A DNA stretch of 64,000 bases from an uncultured Alphaproteobacteria bacterium (GCA_944392275.1 CALXWA010000002.1:124001-188000), one strand, 5' to 3'; shown: positions 35,925-46,061, counted from the first letter of the stretch. Notes: generated from the letters alone by a model not told the origin. Made by a program: numbers and translations.

Positions 35925-37708
35925 AACCTAAGAAATCAAGAAAAAAAACAAAAAAAAGAGAGTCAAAACAACGGCTTAAGAATCGGAAAAGAATCCTGAA
36001 ATTTTTATTTTTTCTGGGAATAACTTTATTAACTTATGTGCTTTATTGTTTTCTTACGCTTCCCGATATTAACGAAGCCGTTTCAAGAACAAGGCAACCC
36101 TCAACAACCATCATTGCCGAAAACGGCAATGAAATCCGATCTTTTGGGACTGTTTATTCAGAAGTTGTTCATGCCGATGAATTACCAAAATATGTTGTTG
36201 ATGCCATTATCTCTACCGAGGATCGACGCTTTTTTTCTCATTTTGGATTTGATATTATCTCCTTTACCAGAGCCATGATTGCAAATGCTTTTGCCGGTCG
36301 TTATGTGCAAGGCGGAAGTACTATTACGCAACAAGTTGCCAAAAACCTCTTTTTAACCTCGAAAAAAAACATCAAAAGAAAAACGCAGGAGTTATTATTG
36401 GCTTTTTGGCTTGAATCCAAATTTTCAAAAGAACAAATTTTAACACTTTATCTTAACCGCGTCTATTTGGGAACCGGTGTTTACGGCATTGAAGCCGCCA
36501 GCCAAAAATATTTTCAAAAATCTTCCCGCGATTTGAATGTTATGGAAGCCGCTATTTTGGCCGGAATGCTCAAAGCCCCTTCTCGCTACAATCCCGTAGC
36601 CTCTTTAAGCCGGGCCAAAGACCGGGCCAAAGTGGTTTTAAGAAATATGGTTGATAACCACACCCTCACTCCGGAGGAAATGGAAAAAGCTTTAACCCTT
36701 CCAATCGGTCCCGAAAAAAGTTATAAAGTTTCCGGTGGCAATTATTTTGCTGACTGGGTTTATCATGATGTTAATGATTATATCGGGGAAAGAGACAAAG
36801 ATATTTATGTTTTAACAACTTTAGACCAAGATTTGCAAGAACGCGTTGCCTCTATTTTGCAAGACACAATTAAGGCGAACAAACACAAAAATGTTACCCA
36901 AGGGGCGATTGTGGTTTTAGATTTGGCCGGAGCAGTTAAAGCCATGACCGGAGGTGTTGATTATAACAAAAGCCAATTTAACCGTGCGACACAAGCCTTA
37001 CGGCAGCCCGGTTCGGCCTTTAAGCCTTTTGTATATTTAACGGCTTTGCAAGACGGATGGTCTCCGGAAGAAAAAATTTTTGATACACCGATGAGTGTCG
37101 GAAATTGGGCTCCCGAAAATGCCGACAAAAAATATTACGGAGAAGTTTCTTTGACATTTGCTCTGGCTAAATCGCTTAATTTGGCAACCATTAATTTGGC
37201 CGAAAGCCTTAAAAAGAATAAAATTATAAAAAATGCTCGCCAAATGGGTATTACAACGCCTATTCAAAACACCCCTTCTTTGGCTTTGGGAACATTTGAA
37301 GTAAAAGTCCTTGATATGGCGGCGGCTTATACCACTATTGCCAACGGAGGTTTTGCCGTTTGGCCTTATGGGATTAAAGAAATTTACAGTAACGACGGCT
37401 ACCAACTTTACCAACGAAACGCTGAAGATCCGAGAAGAATTCTGGAGCGAAAAAATGTTGAAGATTTAACCTTTATGTTGGAAAACGTTATTCGTTCCGG
37501 AACTGGGAAAAGAGCTCAAATTTCGGGATTTGCGGCCGGAAAAACCGGAACCTCTCAAGATAATCGCGATGCCTGGTTTGTCGGTTTTAATGACAAATAT
37601 GTTACCGCGGTTTGGCTCGGTAATGACGATAATTCTCCGATGAAAGGAGTCAGTGGGTCTAACCTTCCGGCTGAAATTTGGAAAAAAGTTATGTCTGCCG
37701 CAAAATAA
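35918..37708 (+). CDS. Class A penicillin-binding protein (PBP1A-like)
   Basis: This 596-aa bifunctional peptidoglycan synthase has a very basic cytoplasmic tail (about 1-28) and one transmembrane helix (about 29-48). The GT51 glycosyltransferase follows (ISTEDRRFFSHFGFD with the catalytic Glu, GGSTITQQVAKNLFL, FWLESKFSKEQILTLYLN). The transpeptidase has catalytic Ser in GSAFKPF, SLN in KSLNLATIN and KTGTSQDNRDAW. It is short for PBP1A (usually 700 or more) because it lacks extra OB-type insertions. The start is a GTG at 35918 with GAGG upstream. Confidence 0.93.
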   Translation: MAKPKKSRKKTKKRESKQRLKNRKRILKFLFFLGITLLTYVLYCFLTLPDINEAVSRTRQPSTTIIAENGNEIRSFGTVYSEVVHADELPKYVVDAIISTEDRRFFSHFGFDIISFTRAMIANAFAGRYVQGGSTITQQVAKNLFLTSKKNIKRKTQELLLAFWLESKFSKEQILTLYLNRVYLGTGVYGIEAASQKYFQKSSRDLNVMEAAILAGMLKAPSRYNPVASLSRAKDRAKVVLRNMVDNHTLTPEEMEKALTLPIGPEKSYKVSGGNYFADWVYHDVNDYIGERDKDIYVLTTLDQDLQERVASILQDTIKANKHKNVTQGAIVVLDLAGAVKAMTGGVDYNKSQFNRATQALRQPGSAFKPFVYLTALQDGWSPEEKIFDTPMSVGNWAPENADKKYYGEVSLTFALAKSLNLATINLAESLKKNKIIKNARQMGITTPIQNTPSLALGTFEVKVLDMAAAYTTIANGGFAVWPYGIKEIYSNDGYQLYQRNAEDPRRILERKNVEDLTFMLENVIRSGTGKRAQISGFAAGKTGTSQDNRDAWFVGFNDKYVTAVWLGNDDNSPMKGVSGSNLPAEIWKKVMSAAK

Positions 37709-37799
37709 GTAAAAATAAAAACAAAAAAATAGTGCTTTTTGTTTGCAAATTGTTATATATAATATTCAAAAAATGAATCGATTATATAAGGAAAAAGAA

Positions 37800-39332
37800 A
37801 TGACACAAAAACCTGTATTGTTAATGATTTTGGATGGTTGGGGATATCGTTCCCCAAAAACGCCGGATAATGCTATTGAAATGGGACACACTCCCAACTG
37901 GCATCGGATGTACCAAGACAACCCTCATTGTTTGATAGAAACTTATGGTCTTGCGGTCGGCCTTCCCGAAGGACAAATGGGAAATTCAGAAGTCGGACAC
38001 ACCAATCTTGGAGCCGGAAGAGTTGTTATGCAGGATTTGCCTAAAATTGATTTGGCGGTTAAGGACGGTTCTTTGGCGAAAAATCCGGTTTTGGTTGAGA
38101 TGATTAACGACCTCAAGAAAAACGGGAAAACCGCACATGTTATGGGCTTGATGTCTCCGGGAGGCGTCCATTCTTCGCAAAACCATTTGGTGGCATTGTG
38201 TAAAATTTTGGCTGAAAACGGAATTAAAACCGATGTTCATGCCTTTTTAGACGGACGGGATACCCCTCCCTCCTCAGCAATTGACTTTTTAGCTGATTTT
38301 GAAAAATCTATTCATGATTTAAAAAATGTAAAAATCGCAACTTTATCCGGACGTTTTTATGCGATGGATCGAGATAAACGCTGGGACCGAGTTGAAAAAG
38401 CTTACAACAACATGGTTTTGGCGGACGGAAAACGTTATGCCAATACCAAAGAGGCCATTGAAGCTTCTTATGCCGAAAAAGTTACCGATGAATTTGTTGT
38501 TCCTTGTGTTATTGGCGACTACAAAGGAATGGAAGACGGCGATGCTATTTTAATGGCTAATTTCCGTGCCGACCGTGCTCGTGAGATTTTATATGCCTTG
38601 GCTGATGCTCAATTTAACGGCTTTTCTCGTAAAAAAGTTATCCAATTTTCTGATCATGTCGGAATGACCGAATACTCGGTCGACCATAACCGTTTTATGA
38701 AAACAATGTTCCCTCCAGAGGCCTTAACCAATATTTTGGGAGAAGTAGTGGCCGAACACGGTTTGACGCAATTAAGAATTGCCGAAACCGAAAAATATGC
38801 TCATGTTACCTTCTTCTTTAACGGTGGCGAAGAAAAAGAATTTAAAGGTGAAGAACGTATTTTAATTGCCAGCCCTAAGGTTGCAACCTATGACTTAAAA
38901 CCGGAAATGAGTGTTTATGAAGTTACGGAACAGTTGGTTAAGGCAATTGAAGAAAAACGCTTTGATGTTATTATCTGTAACTATGCCAACGGAGATATGG
39001 TTGGACATACCGGTATTATGGAGGCCGCTTTGAAAGCCGTTGCCGCTGTTGATGAATGCCTTGGAAAAGTCGAAAAAGCCATCAAAGATGTCGGCGGGGT
39101 TATGATTGTTACCGCAGATCACGGAAACGTAGAAAAAATGGTTGATGAGAAAACCGGTCAGCCTTATACGGCCCATACCGTCGGGAAAGTTCCTGCCATT
39201 TTGGTTAACGACAAAGAAGGCTATACCGCCCTAAAAGACGGAAAATTGGCTGATATTGCTCCGACAATGCTGGAACTCCTCCACATTGAAAAACCAAAAG
39301 AAATGACTGGACATTCTTTGTTACAAAAGTAA
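37800..39332 (+). CDS. gpmI: Phosphoglycerate mutase, cofactor-independent
   Basis: This 510-aa Mn-dependent enzyme interconverts 3- and 2-phosphoglycerate (glycolysis). The N-terminal VLLMILDGWGYR with metal-binding Asp, the phospho-Ser loop GNSEVGHTNLGAGR, HAFLDGRDTPP, ADHGNVEKM and TAHTVGKVP are all present. AAGGA precedes the ATG at 37800; longer frames to 37743 have no start signals. Length is typical. It opens the gpmI - envC - ctpA - deacetylase - rppH block. Confidence 0.96.
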   Translation: MTQKPVLLMILDGWGYRSPKTPDNAIEMGHTPNWHRMYQDNPHCLIETYGLAVGLPEGQMGNSEVGHTNLGAGRVVMQDLPKIDLAVKDGSLAKNPVLVEMINDLKKNGKTAHVMGLMSPGGVHSSQNHLVALCKILAENGIKTDVHAFLDGRDTPPSSAIDFLADFEKSIHDLKNVKIATLSGRFYAMDRDKRWDRVEKAYNNMVLADGKRYANTKEAIEASYAEKVTDEFVVPCVIGDYKGMEDGDAILMANFRADRAREILYALADAQFNGFSRKKVIQFSDHVGMTEYSVDHNRFMKTMFPPEALTNILGEVVAEHGLTQLRIAETEKYAHVTFFFNGGEEKEFKGEERILIASPKVATYDLKPEMSVYEVTEQLVKAIEEKRFDVIICNYANGDMVGHTGIMEAALKAVAAVDECLGKVEKAIKDVGGVMIVTADHGNVEKMVDEKTGQPYTAHTVGKVPAILVNDKEGYTALKDGKLADIAPTMLELLHIEKPKEMTGHSLLQK

Positions 39333-39350
39333 ACAAAATCGGATAATACG

Positions 39351-40598
39351 ATGAAACGAAAGCCTGCTCTTAAAACTGCCGTTTATTGCTTAAGTTGTTT
39401 AATTTTAAGCATTTCCTCCGTTTTAGGGGCAGGCGTTTCTAAATCCGATTTGGAGAAAATGGAAAAAAAAGTTCAAGAACAAAGTATTGAACATAAAAAG
39501 TTGCAGGCTCAGGCCACGCAAATTAATCTTGAACTATCTTCTATCTCTCAAGAGATGGTTAAAGCCGCTAAAATGATTCAAAACAGCGAAGAAAAGCTGT
39601 CACGGATGGAGGCTCAACTTGAAAAATTAAAACAAGATTTGAAAGCTGCCGAAGATGGTTTTACGGAACAAGATGACCATTTGATAAAAACACTTGCCGC
39701 TTTACAAAATTTAGCCTTAAAGCCTACCGAATCTTTATTTGTGCAGCCGTTGACCCCGGTTGAAATTATTCGCAGTGCCATGTTGTTACGCGAAACGGTT
39801 CCCTTTTTGGAAGAAAATGCCGAACGAATCCGCAAAAAAATGGAAGACATTGCTCGGAAAAAAGAATTGGTGGAAATACAGTACGACCAAATTTCTAAAC
39901 AAAAACTCATTTTAGAAAAAGAACACAGCCGTATGAAAATTTTGGTGCAACGTAAATCAAAAATCCGGAATCAGGTCGAAATAAAAAGTAAAAAAGCAAA
40001 GCAAAATGTTGAAAAACTTGCCTCTCAGGCTCAGGATTTACGCGACTTGTTAAGTAAGATCGAAAAACAACGGCTGGAAAAACAAAAGAAAGAAGAAGAA
40101 GCTCGGCGAAAACGCTTGGCCGAAGAAGAAAAGAAAAAACAAAATATTTCTGAACAAAAACAAACTGCTGACTTGATTAAATCCGGAGCTCCGTTTATAA
40201 ATGATACAGGGAAAAGTTTTGTAAAAGCTAAGGGAAACATCTCTCTTCCGGCCAGAGGTTCTATTGTTACGGCTTATGGAGAGCAAAAAGTCAAAGGCGT
40301 ATCCTCTAAGGGAATTATTATTAAAACCCGAAATCAGGCCCAAGTGATTTCCCCCTTTGACGGAACGGTTGTTTTTGCCGGACCTTTCCGCGGATACGGA
40401 AACTTAATTATTATTGAGCATGGAGGCGGTTATTTGTCCTTGTTGGCTGGTTTGAACAACATTGATGTTGAGGTTGGTCAATTGCTTTTGGCCGGAGAGC
40501 CTGTTGGTCAAATGCCTGCGGAAGGTGATGCCAAATTATATGTAGAATTAAGAAAAAATAATCAACCGATTGATCCGATGGCGTGGATGCGTTTATAA
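39351..40598 (+). CDS. EnvC-like murein hydrolase activator
   Basis: This 415-aa secreted protein has a signal peptide (about 1-27), a long coiled coil (about 30-270, rich in Glu/Lys/Gln) and a C-terminal LytM/M23 domain. Zinc ligands of active M23 peptidases are missing: the HxxxD position reads KGIIIKT and the HxH position reads LYVEL, as in EnvC-type activators. It should activate amidases at the division septum rather than cleave peptidoglycan itself. It follows gpmI by 18 bp and precedes ctpA by 18 bp. Confidence 0.88.
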   Translation: MKRKPALKTAVYCLSCLILSISSVLGAGVSKSDLEKMEKKVQEQSIEHKKLQAQATQINLELSSISQEMVKAAKMIQNSEEKLSRMEAQLEKLKQDLKAAEDGFTEQDDHLIKTLAALQNLALKPTESLFVQPLTPVEIIRSAMLLRETVPFLEENAERIRKKMEDIARKKELVEIQYDQISKQKLILEKEHSRMKILVQRKSKIRNQVEIKSKKAKQNVEKLASQAQDLRDLLSKIEKQRLEKQKKEEEARRKRLAEEEKKKQNISEQKQTADLIKSGAPFINDTGKSFVKAKGNISLPARGSIVTAYGEQKVKGVSSKGIIIKTRNQAQVISPFDGTVVFAGPFRGYGNLIIIEHGGGYLSLLAGLNNIDVEVGQLLLAGEPVGQMPAEGDAKLYVELRKNNQPIDPMAWMRL

Positions 40599-40616
40599 TT
40601 AATAAAGGAAAACGTT

Positions 40617-41915
40617 ATGTTAAAAAAATTATTTATCTTATCTCTTGTTCTTGTTTCTATGACGGTCTCCGTTTCTGATGTGCAGGCGGCCAAAAAAGAA
40701 AAAACAGAAGAATTTGATACCTATGAATTGTTAAATCTGTTTGGCGAAGTTATGGAACGGGCCAAAATGTCTTATGTGGAAGAGATTGATGATAAACAAT
40801 TGATTGAATCGGCCATTAACGGAATGTTGGTGTCTTTGGACCCACACTCCAGTTATCTTGACGCACAGAGCTTTAAGTATATGAACGAACAAACTAAAGG
40901 AAAGTTTGGCGGACTTGGAATCGAAGTTACGATGGAACAAGGCGTTGTTAAAGTTGTTTCTCCGATTGATGATACCCCGGCAGCAAAAGCCGGTATCAAA
41001 CCCGGAGATTATATTACAAATATTGACGGAGAACAGGTTATGGGGATGACTCTTAACGATGCCGTCGATAAAATGAGAGGAAAAGTCGGAACAAAAGTCA
41101 AATTAACCATTCGGCGTTTGAACGAAAAACCTTTTGATGTAACCTTAAAACGTGAGGAAGTTAAAATTCAGTCGGTTAAAAATGACATTAAAGACGATGA
41201 AGTGGCCTATATCCGAATTACGTCTTTTAGCGAAGATACGGATAAAATGGTTGAAAAAGCCGTCAAAAAAGCACAAAAAGAGTTAAAAGGTAAATTAAAA
41301 GGTTTGGTTATTGATGTGCGGAACAATCCGGGAGGACTTTTGGATCAGGCCGTTAACATCTCCGATCTCTTTTTAAACCAAGGGGAAATTGTTTCTACGC
41401 GTTCCAGAAACGAAGAAGATACCGTTAAATATACGGCTAACCCCGGAGATATTGCCGAAAATTTGCCGATTGTTATTTTAATTAACGATGGGTCGGCCTC
41501 GGCTTCTGAAATTGTGGCCGGAGCTTTACAAGACCACAAAAGAGCCGTTGTTTTAGGCGAAAAATCTTTCGGAAAAGGTTCCGTACAAACGGTTATTCCT
41601 CTTGGAAAGTATGGAGCAATGCGTTTGACAACGGCTCGGTATTATACGCCGTCGGGTCGGTCTATTCAGGCGACCGGTATTGTCCCCGATGTGGAGGTTC
41701 ATCCGGCAAAAGTTGAAGAATATATCAACGAATATGGTTTTAGCGAAGCCGAATACCGTAATGCTTTGAAAAACGAAGAAGCGGCTAAAAACGCCAAAAA
41801 AGAAAACAAAAAGAAAAACAAAGATGATGAAAAAGAAGACTGGAGAAAAGATTATCAACTCTCCAGAGCCGTTGATTTGGTCAAAGCTTTAAGTATTTAC
41901 ACATCTCAAAAATAG
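40617..41915 (+). CDS. ctpA: C-terminal processing protease (S41)
   Basis: This 432-aa periplasmic protease has a signal peptide (about 1-24), a PDZ domain (about 95-180) and the S41 domain with catalytic Ser in NDGSASASEIVAGAL (about residue 300) and Lys in EKSFGKGSVQ (about 323). The C-terminus carries a Lys/Glu-rich tail. It probably trims envelope proteins or peptidoglycan hydrolases, in keeping with the EnvC-like gene just upstream. Confidence 0.94.
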   Translation: MLKKLFILSLVLVSMTVSVSDVQAAKKEKTEEFDTYELLNLFGEVMERAKMSYVEEIDDKQLIESAINGMLVSLDPHSSYLDAQSFKYMNEQTKGKFGGLGIEVTMEQGVVKVVSPIDDTPAAKAGIKPGDYITNIDGEQVMGMTLNDAVDKMRGKVGTKVKLTIRRLNEKPFDVTLKREEVKIQSVKNDIKDDEVAYIRITSFSEDTDKMVEKAVKKAQKELKGKLKGLVIDVRNNPGGLLDQAVNISDLFLNQGEIVSTRSRNEEDTVKYTANPGDIAENLPIVILINDGSASASEIVAGALQDHKRAVVLGEKSFGKGSVQTVIPLGKYGAMRLTTARYYTPSGRSIQATGIVPDVEVHPAKVEEYINEYGFSEAEYRNALKNEEAAKNAKKENKKKNKDDEKEDWRKDYQLSRAVDLVKALSIYTSQK

Positions 41916-41924
41916 GAGTTTTGG

Positions 41925-43094
41925 GTGATAAACGCAATTTGGGAATATAAAAAGCTTATTTTAGCTCTTTTGGCATCTTTATTGTTGGTTGTCGGAATAG
42001 GATATTTTTCGGCAGACAAAAAAAGCGTTCCTTTTTATGATACCAAAATTGATAAGTTAATGTTTGATCGCGAAAATAAAGCACCCAAATATATTATCAC
42101 GCTTCCCGATCTTAAGAAAAAAGAGAAAAATAAGGATGAAATTAATCTTGTGCCAAAGGTTGATACTCCCTCTTTAGATAGCGAAGGCGGTATTCGTTCC
42201 GTTGAGGATTTATTGTCCCAAATGCCAAATATTTTAACCATGAAACCAATCCCTGCAACACAGCAATTGTCGCAAATTGTTTTAGACAATTCTTTGGTGG
42301 AAGATGTTGATAAAATGAAACTCCCAAAAATCAACGATGATGGCCAAAAACCTTGGGAACAATATGGAAATAAGGTTCGAGTTTCTCCACGATTTAAGCG
42401 GGTGTCCATTCTTTTTAAGGGGGTTGGGCTTAATGGTGATGAGCTTAACAAAATGAACGAGGGCTTACCTTCGGAAGTTTCATTTTCTTTTAGCCCTTAT
42501 ACACAAAAAAAAGGTGAAAAAATTCTTTCTCTTCGCCAAAGGGGGCATGAAACTTATATTGATTTACTCCTCCCTTCCAAGGATGTTCTCAAATCCGATA
42601 ACGGCCCTATGGCCTTAAACTTAATCATCAGTCAGGAAGAGGCTTTGGAACGATTTAAAAAGCTTTTGGATACCGGGGCTCCTGTTGGCGGAATTGTGGT
42701 TAATGATGGAATTGCCGATGCCAGTACAAAGGTGTTGTTGGAAAAGATTATCAAAGAAGCCGGGCTTCGTGGTCTTTTGGTTATTGATGCAACCAGCAGT
42801 CCTTTAATTGCTTCTCTTAACAAAAAAGGAGTGGCTTTCCGGAAGGCTGATTTTGTTATTGAACACGTTTATGATCGCGAAATAATTCGTAATCTGTTGA
42901 AACGGGCAGAAACAGAAGTTATGGATAAAGGGCAGGTTATGATTGTTGCCGAAAATAAGCCGGTTATTGTTCTTGAGCTTTTGAATTGGATACAAACCTT
43001 TTCTCCGCAACTTGAATATGAACAGATGAAAAATACTCCAATCACAAAACCTTTGGCTTTGGTTCCGGCATCGAATTTGGTGGTTGAGGATTAA
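41925..43094 (+). CDS. Divergent polysaccharide deacetylase family protein
   Basis: This 389-aa protein has an N-terminal transmembrane anchor (about 8-28), a low-complexity linker and a C-terminal domain (about 150-375) of the divergent polysaccharide deacetylase family: VSILFKGVGLN, EVSFSFSPYTQKK, GGIVVNDGIADAS and GLLVIDAT. Family members always follow ctpA in alphaproteobacteria, suggesting an envelope role. The enzymatic activity is uncertain. The start is a GTG at 41925, 9 bp after ctpA. Confidence 0.85.
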   Translation: MINAIWEYKKLILALLASLLLVVGIGYFSADKKSVPFYDTKIDKLMFDRENKAPKYIITLPDLKKKEKNKDEINLVPKVDTPSLDSEGGIRSVEDLLSQMPNILTMKPIPATQQLSQIVLDNSLVEDVDKMKLPKINDDGQKPWEQYGNKVRVSPRFKRVSILFKGVGLNGDELNKMNEGLPSEVSFSFSPYTQKKGEKILSLRQRGHETYIDLLLPSKDVLKSDNGPMALNLIISQEEALERFKKLLDTGAPVGGIVVNDGIADASTKVLLEKIIKEAGLRGLLVIDATSSPLIASLNKKGVAFRKADFVIEHVYDREIIRNLLKRAETEVMDKGQVMIVAENKPVIVLELLNWIQTFSPQLEYEQMKNTPITKPLALVPASNLVVED

Positions 43095-43101
43095 AAAAAC
43101 A

Positions 43102-43593
43102 ATGGAACATTTTCGTAAAAATGTAGGGATTGTTGTCTTCAATAAAAACAAGCAAGTTCTTGTTTGTGCAAGGGCCGATAAAAAAAATGATGCTTGGCAG
43201 TTTCCGCAAGGCGGAATTAATGATGGAGAAAATTTTGTTGATGCCGCTATGCGTGAACTGAGGGAAGAAACAGCTCTGACCTCGGTAAAAGTTGTCAGCA
43301 CGATTGATCATGGTATCAAATATCGTTTTCCGCCTTCTATTCTCCAAAAGATGAAACATGTCGGAATTTTTAATGTCGGGCAAGAGCAATGGTGGGTTCT
43401 TTGTTATTTTTACGGAAAAGACAGCGAAATAAATTTTTATCAGTATCCGGAAGAGGTTGAATTTAAGGACTATCAATGGGTGGATATTCGTGAAGCGGTC
43501 GCAAGAATTGTTTCCTTTAAGAAAGAGGTCTACCAGATCGTTGCCGATACTTTTGAACCTGTTATTAAAAATTTTCGGGATGATGAAAAATGA
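43102..43593 (+). CDS. rppH: RNA pyrophosphohydrolase (Nudix)
   Basis: This ~163-aa Nudix hydrolase removes pyrophosphate from 5' ends of RNA to start decay (or hydrolyses dinucleoside polyphosphates). The Nudix box is GGINDGENFVDAAMRELREE (about 37-56), where the usual Gly after EEx is Ala. The N-terminal RKNVGIVVFNKNKQVLV and the QFPQGG element match RppH. The ATG at 43102 lies just after the deacetylase stop; its 3' end overlaps the next gene by 4 bp (ATGA). Confidence 0.9.
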   Translation: MEHFRKNVGIVVFNKNKQVLVCARADKKNDAWQFPQGGINDGENFVDAAMRELREETALTSVKVVSTIDHGIKYRFPPSILQKMKHVGIFNVGQEQWWVLCYFYGKDSEINFYQYPEEVEFKDYQWVDIREAVARIVSFKKEVYQIVADTFEPVIKNFRDDEK

Positions 43594-44159
43594 CAGAGGA
43601 TAATAAGTTTGAAAAAGAACGAGCTCTTGTTATTAATGCGGCCCATAGCGGTATTCATTCCAATATTCCTTTAGCTTCCGTGCAAAAAAAATATCTTAAA
43701 AACCTTCTCTTTTTTGCTTTAATGAGTGCCTCTACAAACGAAACCGTCACTAAAAAAAATTTTATTAAGCTTGTTAACCGACTCTTTAAACAATACTTAA
43801 AGCAAATTATCCTAAAAAATAGCGATGATGATGACGATGAAGAGGATGTTGAAAGCGGATTAAATGTTGATTTAAACAAGATTTTAGCAGATATTGACAA
43901 ACTAAACTTAGAAGAACTGAGCCAAGTTTTAACTCCGGGCAACATTGTAAATCTTATTAAAAGCACGACAAACGGTGTTTCTAAGAAAATGATTCTCAGC
44001 AAACTTTTGGCTCTGCGAGATATGAAGGCGAACCATCGAGAAACACCGGAAGAGGCTCGAGAAAGAGAACAACGCCAAAAAGAATACGAGCTACAGAAAA
44101 AACGCGAAAAAATGATGGAGATGAATCTTATTCGTGAAAGAGGAGGATATGAGCGTTAG
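43590..44159 (+). CDS. Hypothetical acidic/coiled-coil protein downstream of rppH
   Basis: This 189-aa soluble protein has a helical N-terminal half, an acidic run DDDDDEEDVE (about residues 77-86) and a charged Glu/Arg/Lys helix at the C-terminus (about 150-185). It is translationally coupled to rppH (ATGA overlap), so a link with RNA decay is possible but unproven. I do not recognise the family. A terminator follows. Confidence 0.65.
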   Translation: MTEDNKFEKERALVINAAHSGIHSNIPLASVQKKYLKNLLFFALMSASTNETVTKKNFIKLVNRLFKQYLKQIILKNSDDDDDEEDVESGLNVDLNKILADIDKLNLEELSQVLTPGNIVNLIKSTTNGVSKKMILSKLLALRDMKANHRETPEEAREREQRQKEYELQKKREKMMEMNLIRERGGYER

Positions 44160-44181
44160 AGCTTTTATCTTTGTTCTGCAA

Positions 44182-44216
44182 AAAAAAGCCGCTTTAGAAT
44201 TAAAAGCGGCTTTTTG
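44182..44216. terminator. Bidirectional terminator between the rppH operon and tsf
   Basis: AAAAGCCGCTTTA and TAAAAGCGGCTTTT form a near-perfect stem with a 4-6-nt loop and T-runs on both strands, between two convergent units. Confidence 0.85.
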
Positions 44217-44235
44217 TTTCTATAAATCTGTCGAT

Positions 44236-45162
44236 TTATTTTTTTAATTGAGCAGCAACTTCAGCAGCAAAATCTTCTTCTTTCTTTTGAAGACCTTCAC
44301 CAAGCTTGAAGCAAACAAAGTCTGCAATTTTAATGTCTGCACCAAGTTCTTTAGCCGCGTCGGCAACAACTTGTTTAACTTTTTTGTCCGGATCCATGAT
44401 GTAGGCTTGTTCTTCAAGAACAACTTCATCATAGTATTTGCGGATACGGCCTTCAACCATCTTTTCAATGATGTTTGCCGGTTTTCCGGAAGCTTTAGCT
44501 TGTTCGCTGAAAATAGCTTTTTCGTGTTCAACCGCAGCCGGATCAACAGAAGCAATATTCAAAGCAATTGGATTTGATGCCGCAATGTGCATTGCAATAT
44601 GTTTTCCAAGTTCTTGTAATTTTGCTTTGTCTGCCTTTGATTCCAGAGCGACCAAAACGCCGATTTTACCAATATTGTTACCGGCAGCGTTATGGATATA
44701 AGATGCAACAACACCTTCGTTGACTTCTATGACTTTTGCACGACGAAGATTCATGTTTTCTCCGATTTTGGCAATCATGTCGGTCAAGCGTTCTTCAAAA
44801 GTTTTGCCGCATTTGGGGCAATTGAAGTTTTTCATCTCGCAAACTTCACCATGACTCTTCAAAGCAACAATTGCAGCATCGGCAACATATTCTTGGAAAA
44901 TGTCATTTTTAGCAACAAAGTCTGTTTCTGAGTTAACTTCTACAACGGCACCTTTATTGCCTTCAACATAAACACCAACCAAGCCTTCAGCGGCAATACG
45001 GCTGGATTTTTTAGCGGCGGAAGCTAAGCCTTTTTTACGCAACCAATCAACCGCTTCCTCCATATTTCCGTTTGTTTCAACCAAAGCTTTTTTACAATCA
45101 AGCATTCCGGCACTTGTTGTTTCTCTCAGCTCTTTTACCATAGCAGCTGTAATCTCTGTCAT
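44236..45162 (-). CDS. tsf: Elongation factor Ts with Cys-rich insertion
   Basis: This 308-aa nucleotide-exchange factor recycles EF-Tu. MVKELRETTSAGMLDCKKAL and the invariant NSETDFVAKND (77-87) are intact, as are KIGENMNLRRA and AMHIAASNP. An unusual segment, CEMKNFNCPKCGKTFEE (108-124), has three Cys with a CPKC pair like half a zinc ribbon, where most EF-Ts proteins have a short Cys-free loop. The start is the ATG at 45162 with GGGA upstream. It lies ~100 bp downstream of rpsB, with which it is usually co-transcribed. Confidence 0.95.
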   Translation of the reverse strand: MTEITAAMVKELRETTSAGMLDCKKALVETNGNMEEAVDWLRKKGLASAAKKSSRIAAEGLVGVYVEGNKGAVVEVNSETDFVAKNDIFQEYVADAAIVALKSHGEVCEMKNFNCPKCGKTFEERLTDMIAKIGENMNLRRAKVIEVNEGVVASYIHNAAGNNIGKIGVLVALESKADKAKLQELGKHIAMHIAASNPIALNIASVDPAAVEHEKAIFSEQAKASGKPANIIEKMVEGRIRKYYDEVVLEEQAYIMDPDKKVKQVVADAAKELGADIKIADFVCFKLGEGLQKKEEDFAAEVAAQLKK

Positions 45163-45260
45163 CTTTATTTCCCTTTTTATTAGATTGAAAAGCGGCGGTA
45201 CCACCTTTTATCAAGCTGATATCGCCGCAGAATTTGATAATATCTAAAATGGTTTAGAAT

Positions 45261-46061
45261 TTATTCGGCAGCAGCCTCAGCCGATGCTTTTTTAGAAGCT
45301 CTTTTTTTAGCAGGTTTTGCTTCTGCAGCTTCTTCAACCATTTCGTCAACTTTTACGCCTTGAGCGGCAATTTGAGCCTGAATTCCATCCAAAACGGCAG
45401 CAGATACCATTTCAGAATAAAACTGAATGGCACGAATGGCATCATCATTACCAGGAACCGGTAAATCAACCTCTTCCGGATTGGCGTTGGTATCACAAAT
45501 ACCAATTACAGGAATACCAAGCTTTTTGGCTTCTTTAATTGCCAAAGACTCTTTGCAGGTATCAATAACGAATACCAAATCAGGCTGTCCGCCCATGTTC
45601 ATGATACCACCGAGTTCTTGATTTAATTTTTCCTGTTCTTTTTTCAGGTTTTGGATTTCTTTTTTGGTATAACCTTCATAATCACCCTTTTCGGACATCT
45701 CGTTTAATTTTACAAGACGAGAAATTGATTTATGAATGGTTTTCCAGTTGGTTAACATACCACCAAGCCAGCGGTAGTTAACATAATATTGACCACATCT
45801 TTCGGCGTTTTCTTTAATGATATCCTGAGCTTGTCTTTTGGTACCGACAAACAAAACTTTACCCCCGTTGGCAGCAATTTCACGTGTAGTTGCCAAAGCG
45901 GTGTAGAGCATCGGATATGTTTTTTGCAAGTCAATAATGTGAATATTATCTTTTTTTCCGTAAATGTACGGAGCCATTTTCGGGTTCCAACGACGAGCGT
46001 GGTGACCAAAGTGTACGCCGGCTTCAATCATTTGGCGTAATGTAAATGTAGGTAAAGCCAT
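45261..46061 (-). CDS. rpsB: 30S ribosomal protein S2
   Basis: This 266-aa protein starts with [24 protein letters not shown] and contains [27 protein letters not shown] and PDLVFVIDT, all typical of S2. The C-terminus has an Ala/Lys/Glu-rich tail ([18 protein letters not shown]). AAGGAAAAG lies upstream of the ATG. The gene has a structured ~120-nt leader that is probably an autoregulatory element, and is followed by tsf. Confidence 0.97.
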   Translation of the reverse strand: MALPTFTLRQMIEAGVHFGHHARRWNPKMAPYIYGKKDNIHIIDLQKTYPMLYTALATTREIAANGGKVLFVGTKRQAQDIIKENAERCGQYYVNYRWLGGMLTNWKTIHKSISRLVKLNEMSEKGDYEGYTKKEIQNLKKEQEKLNQELGGIMNMGGQPDLVFVIDTCKESLAIKEAKKLGIPVIGICDTNANPEEVDLPVPGNDDAIRAIQFYSEMVSAAVLDGIQAQIAAQGVKVDEMVEEAAEAKPAKKRASKKASAEAAAE

